A stretch of 64,000 nt of DNA from Neisseria gonorrhoeae (GTDB lineage: Bacteria > Pseudomonadota > Gammaproteobacteria > Burkholderiales > Neisseriaceae). This document shows positions 48,263-57,418 of the stretch, in pieces (within the stretch, counting starts at the first letter, position 1; every line of letters starts with the position of its first letter). Under the pieces are notes generated by a model. It did no database searches. It was not told the origin of the DNA and saw only the letters and a program-made list of their open reading frames with translations. A program made the position numbers and the translations under genes. Location: contig NZ_QNRU01000001.1 in assembly GCF_003315235.1 (NCBI RefSeq), positions 108,599 through 172,598 on the forward strand. Direction: 5' to 3'.

Positions 48263-49594
48263 TCAGCTTCCGGCAACCGTCATCCCCGCAATCAGAATCG
48301 AACCGATTTTGTTGGACGAACGCCGCAAAGCGTCATCCGCCACGCCGACGATGTCGCGGTACATATCCTGCAAGCGTCCGGCAACGGTAATCTCGTGGAC
48401 GGGGTAGGCAATCACGCCGTTTTCCACCCAAAAACCCGCCGCGCCGCGCGAATAGTCGCCGGTGATGGTGTTCGCACCCTGTCCCATCAATTCGGTTACC
48501 AGCAATCCCGTGCCCATTTCTTTCAGCAGGTCGGATTGCGTTTCGTGCGTATGGTTCAAATACAGGTTGTGCGCGCCGCCGGCGTTGCCCGTGGTCTGCA
48601 TTCCGAGTTTGCGCGCGCTGTAACTGCCGAGGAAATAGCCTTCGACAATGCCGTTTTGAATCACGAAGCGCGGCGCGGTGGCAACACCTTCCGCATCAAA
48701 ATAGCTGCTGCGGAAAGAGCGGGGGATGTGCGGTTCTTCGCGCAGGTTGAGGAAATCGGGCAGGACTTTTTTGCCGATGCTGTCGATCAGGAAACTGCTT
48801 TGGCGGTAGAGCGCGCCGCCGGAGAGTGTGCCGACGAGGTGTCCGATCAGCCCGCCCGAAACGGTGGTATCGAAGAGGACGGGGTAGCTGCCTGTCGGGA
48901 TGCTGCGGCTGCCGAGTCGGCGCAAAGTGCGGCGGGCGGCGGTTTGACCGATGGTTTCGGGGCTGTCCATATCCGGATGGCGGCAGGCGGAATCGTACCA
49001 GTAGTCGCGCTGCATTCCGTTTTCGTCGGCGGCAACGACGCTGCAGGAAATGCTGTGGTGCGTGCTTTGCCGGTGTGCGGCAAAACCGTGGGTGTTGCCG
49101 TAAACGTATTGGTAGTGTCCGGTTTGCACCGCCGCGCCTTCGGAGTTTTCGATGCGGCTGTCCGTGTCCAACGCTGCCTGTTCGCATTGTTTTGCCAAGC
49201 CGACGGCGGCTTCCGTATCCAAATCCCATTCGTGGTAAAGGTCGGGGTCGCCGATGTGTTGCGCCATCAACTCGGGGTCGGCAAGTCCGGCGCAACCGTC
49301 TTCGGCGGTGTGGCGGGCGATGTCGGCGGCGGCGCGGACGGTGTCGCGCAGGGCTTGTTCGGAGAAGTCGGCGGTGCCGGCGCGGCCTTTGCGTTTGCCG
49401 ACGTAAACGGTAATGTCCAGCGATTTGTCCTGCTGGAACTCGATTTGTTCGATTTCGCCCAAGCGCACGCTGACGCTTTGTCCGAGCGATTCGCTGAAGT
49501 CGGCTTCGGCGGCGGTCGCGCCCGCTGCTTTTGCCAAGTCGAGCGTGCGGCGGCAGAGGTCGAGGAGTTCGGAAGCGGTGTGGTTGAACAGCAT
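48263..49594 (-). CDS. pmbA: Metalloprotease subunit PmbA (TldE)
   Basis: TldE/PmbA forms a heterodimer with TldD that processes modified peptides and CcdA antitoxin in E. coli. The 443-aa protein has the TldD/PmbA fold with GETAANRTLRRLGSR-like and LMGQGANTITGDYSRGAAGFW segments, the latter diagnostic near the C-terminus. The active-site zinc is in TldD, which is not in the window. It diverges from yjgA, a pairing also seen in enterobacteria. Confidence 0.92.
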   Translation of the reverse strand: MLFNHTASELLDLCRRTLDLAKAAGATAAEADFSESLGQSVSVRLGEIEQIEFQQDKSLDITVYVGKRKGRAGTADFSEQALRDTVRAAADIARHTAEDGCAGLADPELMAQHIGDPDLYHEWDLDTEAAVGLAKQCEQAALDTDSRIENSEGAAVQTGHYQYVYGNTHGFAAHRQSTHHSISCSVVAADENGMQRDYWYDSACRHPDMDSPETIGQTAARRTLRRLGSRSIPTGSYPVLFDTTVSGGLIGHLVGTLSGGALYRQSSFLIDSIGKKVLPDFLNLREEPHIPRSFRSSYFDAEGVATAPRFVIQNGIVEGYFLGSYSARKLGMQTTGNAGGAHNLYLNHTHETQSDLLKEMGTGLLVTELMGQGANTITGDYSRGAAGFWVENGVIAYPVHEITVAGRLQDMYRDIVGVADDALRRSSNKIGSILIAGMTVAGS

Positions 49595-49747
49595 AACAAT
49601 CTTTCTTGGTGGAGCGTTGCGGCATTTTAACCGTTTCGGGCGGCAGGGGCAAAAGCGTGCCGCTTGCAGGGCGTGCGGTGCAAAAAGCCGTCTGAACGCG
49701 GCGGCATTCTGTTAAAATACGCTATTGGAAAAAATTCGAGAATCAAG

Positions 49748-50254
49748 ATGTTTGAACAAGAAGACGAGTGGATCAGCAAAACCCAAATGAAAAAGCAGAT
49801 GAACGGTTTGCAGGATTTGGGTATGGAACTGACCAGGCTCTCAAACGACACGCTGAAAAAAATCGGTTTGGATGAAGATTTGTACGAGGCCGTCGTTACC
49901 TATAAAAAAATTACGTCCAACGGCGCGCTCAAACGTCAGGCGCAATTTATCGGACGTCTGATGCGCGATACCGATCCCGCGCCCATCGAGGCGTTCCTTG
50001 CCAAGCTGCGCGGCGACGATGCGGCGCACAACGCCTTTTTGCAACGCGTGGAACAGGCGCGTGTACGGTTGTTGGCAGACGAGGGCGCGCTGACGCAGTT
50101 TATGTCCGATTTTCCAAACGCCGACGCGGGCAGGCTGAGGACGCTCGTCCGCAACACCAAAAAAGAACAGGAACAGGACAAACCGCCGAAAAACTTCCGC
50201 GCCCTGTTTCAAGAATTGAAAACCGTGATGGAAAACGGGGGCGCGGAAATTTAG
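49748..50254 (+). CDS. yjgA: Ribosome-associated protein YjgA / DarP (DUF615)
   Basis: A 168-aa highly charged helical protein that associates with late 50S assembly particles. The family pattern is WISKTQMKKQMNGLQDLG near the N-terminus and LRTLVRNTKKEQEQDKPPK near the C-terminus. A -10-like TAAAAT lies about 30 bp before the ATG at 49748. It diverges from pmbA. Confidence 0.9.
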   Translation: MFEQEDEWISKTQMKKQMNGLQDLGMELTRLSNDTLKKIGLDEDLYEAVVTYKKITSNGALKRQAQFIGRLMRDTDPAPIEAFLAKLRGDDAAHNAFLQRVEQARVRLLADEGALTQFMSDFPNADAGRLRTLVRNTKKEQEQDKPPKNFRALFQELKTVMENGGAEI

Positions 50255-50300
50255 GCATATTTTCAGACGGCATCCGCCGTTATTTAGATTGGAAGATAAA

Positions 50301-51032
50301 ATGTTGTTCCGTAAAACGACCGCCGCCGTTTTGGCGGCAACCTTGATACTGAACGGCTGTACGATGATGTTGCGGGGGATGAACAACCCGGTCAGCCAAA
50401 CAATTACCCGCAAACACGTTGACAAAGACCAAATCCGCGCCTTCGGTGTGGTTGCCGAAGACAATGCCCAATTGGAAAAGGGCAGCCTGGTGATGATGGG
50501 CGGGAAATACTGGTTCGCCGTCAATCCCGAAGATTCGGCGAAGCTGACGGGCCTTTTGAAGGCCGGGTTGGACAAGCCCTTCCAAATAGTTGAGGATACC
50601 CCGAGCTATGCCCGCCACCAAGCCCTGCCGGTCAAATTCGAAGCGCCCGGCAGCCAGAATTTCAGTACCGGAGGTCTTTGCCTGCGCTATGATACCGACA
50701 GACCTGACGACATCGCCAAGCTGAAACAGCTTGAGTTTAAAGCGGTCAAACTCGACAATCGGACCATTTACACGCGCTGCGTATCCGCCAAAGGCAAATA
50801 CTACGCCACACCGCAAAAACTGAACGCCGATTATCATTTTGAGCAAAGTGTGCCCGCCGATATTTATTATACGGTTACTGAAAAACATACCGACAAATCC
50901 AAGCTGTTTGGAAATATCTTAGTATACGCCCCCCTTGTTGATATTGGATGCGGCGGCCGCGGTGCTGGTCTTGCCTATGGCTCTGATTGCAGCCGCGAAT
51001 TCCTCAGACAAATGAACGGCAATGCCGTCTGA
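50301..51032 (+). CDS. Uncharacterised lipoprotein
   Basis: The 243-aa product has a type II signal with lipobox LNGC (Cys at about residue 20), so it is a membrane-anchored lipoprotein. I do not recognise a family; it has a Gly-rich C-terminal stretch (IGCGGRGAGLAYGSDC) with two cysteines that may pair. The ATG at 50301 follows TGGAAG; an upstream TTG is rejected. The last residues GNAV and the stop are encoded by a DUS that forms the terminator. Confidence 0.8.
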   Translation: MLFRKTTAAVLAATLILNGCTMMLRGMNNPVSQTITRKHVDKDQIRAFGVVAEDNAQLEKGSLVMMGGKYWFAVNPEDSAKLTGLLKAGLDKPFQIVEDTPSYARHQALPVKFEAPGSQNFSTGGLCLRYDTDRPDDIAKLKQLEFKAVKLDNRTIYTRCVSAKGKYYATPQKLNADYHFEQSVPADIYYTVTEKHTDKSKLFGNILVYAPLVDIGCGGRGAGLAYGSDCSREFLRQMNGNAV

Positions 51033-51050
51033 AAAGCCTTCAGACGGCAT
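51022..51050 (+). terminator. Inverted DUS terminator overlapping the lipoprotein gene end
   Basis: ATGCCGTCTGAA starts inside the coding sequence so that its TGA is the stop codon; the inverse copy follows after 5 bases. Confidence 0.83.
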
Positions 51051-51083
51051 TTCAAGCACACCCGCACTGTAAAACCCCGCGCT

Positions 51084-52784
51084 ATGTCAGTCAAAATCCA
51101 AACCCGCCCCGTCAATACCGACGTTTTCAATCATTTGCTCGCCGCCGGCGCCGATCCTTTAATCGCCCGGCTTTGTGCCTCGCGCGGTGTGCAAAGTCCT
51201 GCCGAGTTGGACGACAAACTCGCTTCCCTCCTGCCTTATCAATCGCTGACGAATTGCGAAGCCGCCGCCGGCCGTTTGGCGGATGCGGTTGAACGCAAGG
51301 AAAAAATCCTGATTGTCGCCGACTATGATGCCGACGGCGCGACCGCGTGCGCCGTCGGTTTGGACGGTTTGGCGGCGATGGGCGCGAAAGTGGATTTCCT
51401 CGTGCCCAACCGCTTTGAGCACGGCTATGGCTTAACGCCCGAACTCGCCGAAATCGCCGCCGCGCAAGGCGTGGATTTGCTGATTACGGTGGATAACGGC
51501 ATTGCCAGTATTGCAGGCGTGGCGCGCGCGCAGGCTCTGGGTTTGGATGTCATCGTTACCGACCACCATTTGCCAGCCGATACCGTACCCGACTGCATCA
51601 TCGTCAATCCGAACCAAAAAGGCTGCGGTTTTCCAAGCAAAAGCTTGGCGGGCGTGGGCGTGATTTTTTATGTGTTGACGGCGTTGCGTGCCGAACTGCG
51701 CCGCCGCAATTATTTTTCAGACGGCATCAAAGAGCCGAATCTGGGCGGCCTTTTGGATTTGGTCGCACTCGGTACCGTCGCCGATGTCGTCCCCCTCGAC
51801 CACAACAACCGCATCCTCGTGTCGCAAGGTTTGAAACGGATGCGTTCGGGCAAAATGCGCCCCGGCATCCGCGCCTTGTTTGAAGTGGCGCGGCGCGATT
51901 GGCGCAAGGCTCAGCCGTTTGATATGGGCTTTGCGTTGGGCCCGCGCATCAACGCCGCCGGACGGCTGGACGATATGTCGGTCGGCATCGCCTGCCTGTT
52001 GGCGCGAGATGATTCCGAAGCGCAGGAACTGGCGGCTCGGTTAAACAACCTCAATATCGAACGCCGCGAAATCGAGCAGTCTATGCTGCGAGACGCGTTG
52101 AACGCCTTTCCCGAAACCCTGCCTTCAGGTCAGACGACTTTGGTGGCGTATCGCGACGACTTCCATCAAGGCGTGGTCGGCATTGTTGCCAGCCGCCTCA
52201 AAGACCGTTTTTACCGTCCGACCATCGTGTTTGCGCCGGCGGACAACGGCGAAGTGCGCGGTTCGGGACGCTCCATTCCCAATCTGCACTTGCGCGATGC
52301 TTTGGACTTGGTGTCCAAACGCCATCCCGATTTGATTTTGAAATTCGGCGGACACGCGATGGCGGCGGGTTTAAGCATACTTGAACACAATATTCCCGCG
52401 TTTCAGACGGCCTTTGAAGAAGCCGTGCGTGAGATGGTGTGCGAAGACGATTTGTCGCAAACCTATATTACTGACGGCAGCCTGCCCGCCTGCGACATCA
52501 CGTTGGAACAGGCGCAAAACCTCGCCTGCCACGTTTGGGGGCAGGGCTTTGCGCCGCCGAGCTTTACCGACGAGTTCCACGTCGTTCGCCAGCAGCCTTT
52601 GGGCGCGGAAGGCAAACACAAAAAAGCGTGGTTGCAAAAAGACGGCTGCGAATTTGAAGCGATGTTCTGGCGTTGCAGCGAAGACATTCCCGAATACATC
52701 CGCACGGTGTACCGCCCCGTTGCCAACGAATGGCGCGACAACCTCGAATTGCAGCTTTATATCGACTACTGGGAAGCGGCGTAG
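51084..52784 (+). CDS. recJ: Single-stranded-DNA-specific exonuclease RecJ
   Basis: A 5'-3' exonuclease for recombination and mismatch repair. The 566-aa DHH-family protein has DYDADGATA (motif I), DHHLPAD (motif III) and the DHHA1 signature GGHAMAAGLSI. An internal DUS encodes FSDGI around residue 213. The OB-fold C-terminal domain is present. Confidence 0.96.
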   Translation: MSVKIQTRPVNTDVFNHLLAAGADPLIARLCASRGVQSPAELDDKLASLLPYQSLTNCEAAAGRLADAVERKEKILIVADYDADGATACAVGLDGLAAMGAKVDFLVPNRFEHGYGLTPELAEIAAAQGVDLLITVDNGIASIAGVARAQALGLDVIVTDHHLPADTVPDCIIVNPNQKGCGFPSKSLAGVGVIFYVLTALRAELRRRNYFSDGIKEPNLGGLLDLVALGTVADVVPLDHNNRILVSQGLKRMRSGKMRPGIRALFEVARRDWRKAQPFDMGFALGPRINAAGRLDDMSVGIACLLARDDSEAQELAARLNNLNIERREIEQSMLRDALNAFPETLPSGQTTLVAYRDDFHQGVVGIVASRLKDRFYRPTIVFAPADNGEVRGSGRSIPNLHLRDALDLVSKRHPDLILKFGGHAMAAGLSILEHNIPAFQTAFEEAVREMVCEDDLSQTYITDGSLPACDITLEQAQNLACHVWGQGFAPPSFTDEFHVVRQQPLGAEGKHKKAWLQKDGCEFEAMFWRCSEDIPEYIRTVYRPVANEWRDNLELQLYIDYWEAA

Positions 52785-52935
52785 AGGCGGCGGAACGCCG
52801 TTTGAATGTGATTTCTGTTCCTTCATTTGCTTGTTTGTACGACGGGAATGTTCCCAATCGGAAAAGAAAGTAAAGGGCGTTAATTTTTGTTAATCATCCC
52901 TTCTTAGGGACGCAATATATAAGGTGCATCAAATT

Positions 52936-52970
52936 TCAGACTCCGCCACAAAAGCAGGGTCTGATTTTTT
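52936..52970 (+). terminator. Intrinsic terminator between recJ and pcnB
   Basis: TCAGAC/GTCTGA with further GC pairs in the stem, then six T, 150 bp after the recJ stop. The 150 bp between contain no gene. Confidence 0.75.
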
Positions 52971-52984
52971 AAGGGGCAATCTGT

Positions 52985-53046
52985 TATAATGACGCGTTGC
53001 CGCCGCGAGGGCGGCGTGATTCGGACGGCGTAGTTTCTACGCCTTT
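52985..53046 (+). promoter_or_regulatory. Promoter plus two-hairpin leader upstream of pcnB
   Basis: A perfect TATAAT at 52985-52990 predicts transcription from about 52997. The RNA would start with hairpin CGCCGC/GCGGCG (52999-53016), then GGCGTAG/CTACGCC (53028-53043) followed by TTTTG, a terminator-like end about 95 nt before the pcnB ATG. No good -35 box is visible. It could be an attenuator or a short RNA. Confidence 0.5.
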
Positions 53047-53141
53047 TGCTTATGGTTTTCGGCATCTTGCGGAATCGTACCGCCTGATGCAGTCTGAACA
53101 CGGTTGCCCGTGGAGATGCCGCTCTTCGGGTCAGAATATTT

Positions 53142-54500
53142 ATGCTGAAAAAATGGTTGAATAAGATGCTGCCTTCCGGTCGGAGCAGTAAAAAAGCGGA
53201 AAGTAAAACGGTCATTCCTGCCGAAAGACACAACATCCGTGCCGAAATGTTGAGCTTTGCCGCCGAAAACGTCATACGCCGCCTGAAAGGGGCGGGGTTT
53301 CAGGCTTATGTGGTCGGCGGTGCGGTCAGAGACCTGCTGCTCGGCATCGAACCCAAAGATTTCGATGTCGCAACTGATGCCACGCCCGAACAGGTGCACA
53401 AACTCTTCCGCCGCAGCCGCATCATCGGCAGGCGTTTTCAGATTGTCCATGTGATGAACGGTGCGGAGATTATCGAAGTAACGACGTTTCGCGGCGGTGC
53501 GAAGGTTCATCAGAACGCGCACGGCAGAATCATGAAGGACAACACCTACGGCAGCATCGAAGAAGATGCGATGCGGCGCGATTTTACCTGCAATGCCTTG
53601 TATTACGATCCTGAAAAAGAAGAGATTTTGGATTTCCACAACGGGATTGCCGATGTTGCCGCCCGCAGGCTGGTTATGATTGGTAATGCCGCCGAACGCT
53701 ATCAGGAAGACCCTGTCAGGATTTTGCGCGCCATCCGCCTGTCGGGCAAATTGGGCTTTGAGCTGTCGGAAGAAACCGCCGCACCGATTGCCGAATCGAT
53801 ATGCCGTCTGAAGCACGAACCTGTGGCAAGGCTGTTCGACGAAATCATGAAACTGCTGTTTTCAGGGCACGCGCGCGAGTGTCTGAAACGTTTGAACGGA
53901 TTTGACATACCGGACATCCATCCGCTGCTCAATGCTTTGCGCGTTTCAGACGGCATCGCCGGAAAAATGACGGCGCTTGCCCTGAAAAATACCGATGAGC
54001 GGCTGCGTGCCGACAAATCGGTTTCGGTCGGTTTCGTACTGGCGGCCCTGATGTGGCCAGAGTTGGACCGCCATTGGAAAAGCAATCTGCAACAGGGTTT
54101 GAAACCTACGCCCGCCCTGTCCGATGCAATCAATACGATGCGCGAAACCGTCGAACGCGGTTGGGGCGTGCCGCAACGCTTTTCCGCCACGATGCGTGAA
54201 ATTTGGATGTTCCAGCCGCAGTTTGAAAACCGCAAAGGCGCACGTCCGCACAAACTGTTTGCACAGGCGCGTTTCCGTGCCGCCTATGATTTCCTGCTCT
54301 TGCGCGCCGAAACCGGCAATGCGGACCGCGCACTTGCCGAGTGGTGGACGGCGTTTCAGACGGCATCGGCGGAACAGCGGACGGAAATGACCAAAAACGA
54401 GGCCGCCGCCCGGCACGAAAAAAACGAAGGACAGGAGAAAAAACGCCGCCGTCGCAGGCGCAAACCCAAGCCGAAGGTTGTGGGAACGGATTGGGAATAA
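53142..54500 (+). CDS. pcnB: Poly(A) polymerase I
   Basis: Adds 3' poly(A) tails that promote RNA decay. The 452-aa class II nucleotidyltransferase has VVGGAVRDLLLG, the catalytic KDFDVATDA and the RNA-binding RRFQIVHV region, and ends in the basic tail KKRRRRRRKPKPK typical of PcnB rather than CCA-adding enzymes. The start lacks a clear Shine-Dalgarno sequence; ATG 53142 is the best fit. An in-frame DUS encodes VSDGIAG near residue 268. Confidence 0.92.
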   Translation: MLKKWLNKMLPSGRSSKKAESKTVIPAERHNIRAEMLSFAAENVIRRLKGAGFQAYVVGGAVRDLLLGIEPKDFDVATDATPEQVHKLFRRSRIIGRRFQIVHVMNGAEIIEVTTFRGGAKVHQNAHGRIMKDNTYGSIEEDAMRRDFTCNALYYDPEKEEILDFHNGIADVAARRLVMIGNAAERYQEDPVRILRAIRLSGKLGFELSEETAAPIAESICRLKHEPVARLFDEIMKLLFSGHARECLKRLNGFDIPDIHPLLNALRVSDGIAGKMTALALKNTDERLRADKSVSVGFVLAALMWPELDRHWKSNLQQGLKPTPALSDAINTMRETVERGWGVPQRFSATMREIWMFQPQFENRKGARPHKLFAQARFRAAYDFLLLRAETGNADRALAEWWTAFQTASAEQRTEMTKNEAAARHEKNEGQEKKRRRRRRKPKPKVVGTDWE

Positions 54501-54538
54501 CGGTCAACAGACAAGGAACAATGAAGTTTCAACACATA

Positions 54539-54652
54539 GGATGAAGCATAAAGTGCCGATTCATGTATTATTCTGATTTGTAAGGGGCTTCATCCCTGCA
54601 AATAAAGTCTGACCCTGCCGCCCGGAAAAAGGATGTCCGGGTGGGCAGGGTT
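54539..54652 (+). ncRNA. Structured RNA candidate between pcnB and the small coiled-coil gene
   Basis: Two stems: GGATGAAGC (54539) with GCTTCATCC (54587), 9 bp perfect; and CCCTGCC-CCCGGA (54614) with TCCGGGTGGGCAGGG (to 54652), about 14 bp with one bulge. No T run follows, and the ribosome-binding site of the next gene starts 8 bases later, so a 5' leader is more likely than a terminator. Confidence 0.45.
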
Positions 54653-54672
54653 CAAGCAACAAGGAAAAATTG

Positions 54673-54996
54673 ATGAAAAAATGTATTTTGGGCATTTTGA
54701 CCGCGTGTGCCGCCATGCCTGCATTTGCCGACAGAATCAGCGATTTGGAAGCACGTCTGGCGCAGTTGGAACACCGTGTCGCCGTATTGGAAAGCGGCGG
54801 CAATACCGTCAAAATCGACCTTTTCGGTTCAAATTCCACCATGTATGTATGCAGCGTTACGCCTTTTCAGAAGACGTTTGAGGCAAGCGATCGGAATGAA
54901 GGCGTGGCGCGGCAGAAAGTGCGTCAGGCGTGCAACCGCGAAACTTCGGCAATGTTTTGCGGAGATGAGGCAATCCGATGCAGAAAATTCGATTGA
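54673..54996 (+). CDS. Small secreted coiled-coil protein, 107 aa
   Basis: A signal peptide (MKKCILGILTACAAMPAFA, cut near residue 19) is followed directly by a heptad coiled coil (RISDLEARLAQLEHRVAVLE, residues about 21-40), then a domain with four cysteines (VCSV, QACN, MFCG, IRCRK) that could form two disulfides in the periplasm. I recognise no family. AAGGAAAAA precedes the ATG; a TTG one codon upstream is rejected. Preceded by a strongly structured leader. Confidence 0.75.
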   Translation: MKKCILGILTACAAMPAFADRISDLEARLAQLEHRVAVLESGGNTVKIDLFGSNSTMYVCSVTPFQKTFEASDRNEGVARQKVRQACNRETSAMFCGDEAIRCRKFD

Positions 54997-55025
54997 TGTA
55001 TCGGTTGGACGGATAAAGAAACGGA

Positions 55026-55055
55026 TACGGAGCTTGGCTTCCGTCTCTGTTTTTC
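55026..55055 (+). terminator. Possible terminator after the coiled-coil gene
   Basis: ACGGA/TCCGT short stem followed by CTGTTTTTC. Weak. Confidence 0.35.
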
Positions 55056-55100
55056 TCTGCCCGATTTTCCATGCATCGGGTTTCAGACGGCATTGGAGTG

Positions 55101-56054
55101 TCAGTCGTGTTCTGCCGATTCGTAGGCTTCGACGATTTTTTGCACCAGAGGATGCCGGACAACGTCTTCGCCGGTGAAGGTATGGAAATACAGTCCTGCC
55201 ACGCCGTGCAGTTTCTCACGTGCGTCTTTCAATCCCGATTTGATGTTTTTGGGCAGGTCGATTTGGCTGGTGTCGCCGGTAATGACGGCTTTCGCGCCGA
55301 AGCCGATGCGGGTCAGGAACATTTTCATTTGTTCGGGCGTGGTGTTTTGCGCTTCGTCGAGGATGATGTATGCGCCGTTGAGCGTCCTGCCGCGCATATA
55401 GGCGAGCGGGGTGATTTCAATCAGGCCTTTTTCAATCAGCTTGGTTACACGGTCAAAGCCCATCAGGTCATAGAGGGCATCATAAAGCGGACGGAGGTAG
55501 GGATCGACTTTTTGGGTCAGGTCTCCGGGCAGGAAGCCCAGTTTCTCACCGGCTTCGACGGCAGGCCGCACTAAAATGATGCGTTCGACTTGGTGTTTTT
55601 CCATCGCATCGACGGCGGCGGCGACGGCGAGATAGGTTTTGCCCGTACCTGCCGGCCCGAGACCGAATACGATGTCGTGGTCGAGCAGGGCGCGGATATA
55701 GCCGTTCTGCCGTGGCGTTCTGCCGCCTATGCTGCCGCGCTTGGTTCGGAAATAATAGGCGTGTTCGTGATTTTTTTCCTGATGCCCGGCATCTTCGGTT
55801 TGGGTTTCGACGGCGGCAAGGCGGATGATGCTGTCGTTTAGGTCGCGCGTCTGCGCCGTTTCCAAGAGTTTGAGCAGTGCGCGTTTGCCGGCGTGTGCAA
55901 ATGCACCGTTGAAAGTGAAATGTTCAAAACGGCGGCTGATATGGATGTCGAGTGCTTTGGCGAGCGAATCGAGGTTGCTGTCGAAAGAACCGCACAGGCG
56001 TTGCAGCGTCGGGTTGTCGGTTTCTTCCAAGTGCAGGTGGACGGTATGGGTCAT
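55101..56054 (-). CDS. ybeZ: PhoH-like ATPase YbeZ
   Basis: A P-loop ATPase of the PhoH family that partners the endoribonuclease YbeY in rRNA maturation. The 317-aa protein has Walker [12 protein letters not shown] at about residue 137 and Walker [12 protein letters not shown]. ybeY, its usual neighbour, is not next to it here; instead a broken glycosyltransferase lies 25 bp upstream. A DUS sits just past the stop. Confidence 0.93.
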   Translation of the reverse strand: MTHTVHLHLEETDNPTLQRLCGSFDSNLDSLAKALDIHISRRFEHFTFNGAFAHAGKRALLKLLETAQTRDLNDSIIRLAAVETQTEDAGHQEKNHEHAYYFRTKRGSIGGRTPRQNGYIRALLDHDIVFGLGPAGTGKTYLAVAAAVDAMEKHQVERIILVRPAVEAGEKLGFLPGDLTQKVDPYLRPLYDALYDLMGFDRVTKLIEKGLIEITPLAYMRGRTLNGAYIILDEAQNTTPEQMKMFLTRIGFGAKAVITGDTSQIDLPKNIKSGLKDAREKLHGVAGLYFHTFTGEDVVRHPLVQKIVEAYESAEHD

Positions 56055-56079
56055 ATTTGAATCCGAAGGTTGTTTTGCG

Positions 56080-57287
56080 TCATTTTAATCTATTTTTCGG
56101 GCGTTTTCGCGCCGTGTTCCGCGCCGCCTGACGGAATACGGCAATCAGTCTGCCGATAACGGCATCTTCGCCGAATGTTGCGAGGCAGTCGGTTCTGAGC
56201 TGTTCGGCGGAAAAATCGGCATGGTGTTCATATATTTTGAGAAGGGCTAGGACATCGGCATCGTCAACGGAAACGAGGTATCCGTTGCCGTCTGAAACGA
56301 TGGATTCCGCGCCGCCGCAATGTATGGCGATGACGGGCAACCCTTGCGAGAGGGCTTCGATATAGACCACGCCGAAGGTTTCGGTGCGGCTGGCGAGGAT
56401 GAAGGCGTCGCTGTTCCTCATCAAATCCAAGATTGCTTCGGGTTGCAGTGCGCCTAAAAATGTAACGGCATGGGCGATGCCCAAGTCTGCCGCCTGCTGT
56501 TTCAGCCGCTGTTCTTCCTGTCCGCTGCCGCCGATGTTCAGGCGCAGTTGCGGGCATTGTGCCAACGCCCGGGCAAAAGCAGTGAGCAGGACATCGTGTC
56601 CTTTGAGGCGGCGAAGGTGCGAGACGGTGCAGAACACGAAATGCGGTTTGTTATTTTTTTCTTTTTATTCAAATGTTTGCTTGAATATTCCACCCGGTAT
56701 GTTGGGGAGGTACTGCCATTCGCAGCCGTATTTGTGTTGCAGGACGTGTGCGAAATGGCGGCTGACGGCGAGACGTGCGGAGGCGGGCGCCGCTGCTTTT
56801 TCCATCGGCTGCCATTGGTGGTGACGGATCAGACCGCGCGTGATGGTGCTGCTGTGTTCGGTTAAAACGTAGGGAATGCCGTATTTTTCGGAAATTTTTT
56901 GGGCAAGTATGCCTGCATAGTTCATGCAGTGGGCGTGAATCAGGTCGGGCAGTCCGTTTTCGCGGATGTAGTGTTTGAAGGCTTTCAAACCGGCGCGCAC
57001 CCAGCGGATGCGGTCGATGTCGATAAACGGAAAGCGGGGAAGAAATACATGCTGCGCCATGCGTAGATGTCCAAACCGCTTTGCCGGTATCGGGCAAAAC
57101 CGTAAGGACCGGTCAGGATGCTTGCTGTTTCTTTCCGCAGATAACGGAACATGGGGGCGAGGATGGCGGTTTTGATGCCTTTGCGTTGGAGGGCCTGTGC
57201 TTGATTTTGGAAAAATATTCCGTCCACATCCTGTTCGGATCGTGGATACCATAAGGGGATGACGAGGACGTGCAACGGTTCGGACAT
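56080..57287 (-). pseudogene. GT4 glycosyltransferase, frameshifted and with an in-frame stop
   Basis: The N-terminal acceptor domain (from 57287, LHVLVIPLWYPRSEQDVDG) runs to about 57040. There a run of four C on the coding strand (57036-57039) is one short: adding one C restores YFFPRFPFIDIDRI. The frame then runs to TAA at 56665-56667 after FKQTFE and resumes in the same frame (KEKNNKPHFVFCTVSHLRR) into the C-terminal nucleotide-sugar domain with SRTETFGVVYIEALSQGLPV (the EX7E motif). So one deletion and one nonsense change. The substrate is unknown; its origin is probably a surface-glycan enzyme. Confidence 0.85.
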
Positions 57288-57418
57288 AATATGATTCAGT
57301 ATCGGAAAGACGGTTATTATAAGGCAGACCGATCGAATATTTAAATTGTTGTCTTATGCTAACGCAATTTAGCGTACCTATATGTTAGATTGGCGGTTTT
57401 TCAAGTAAGGATACGGAT

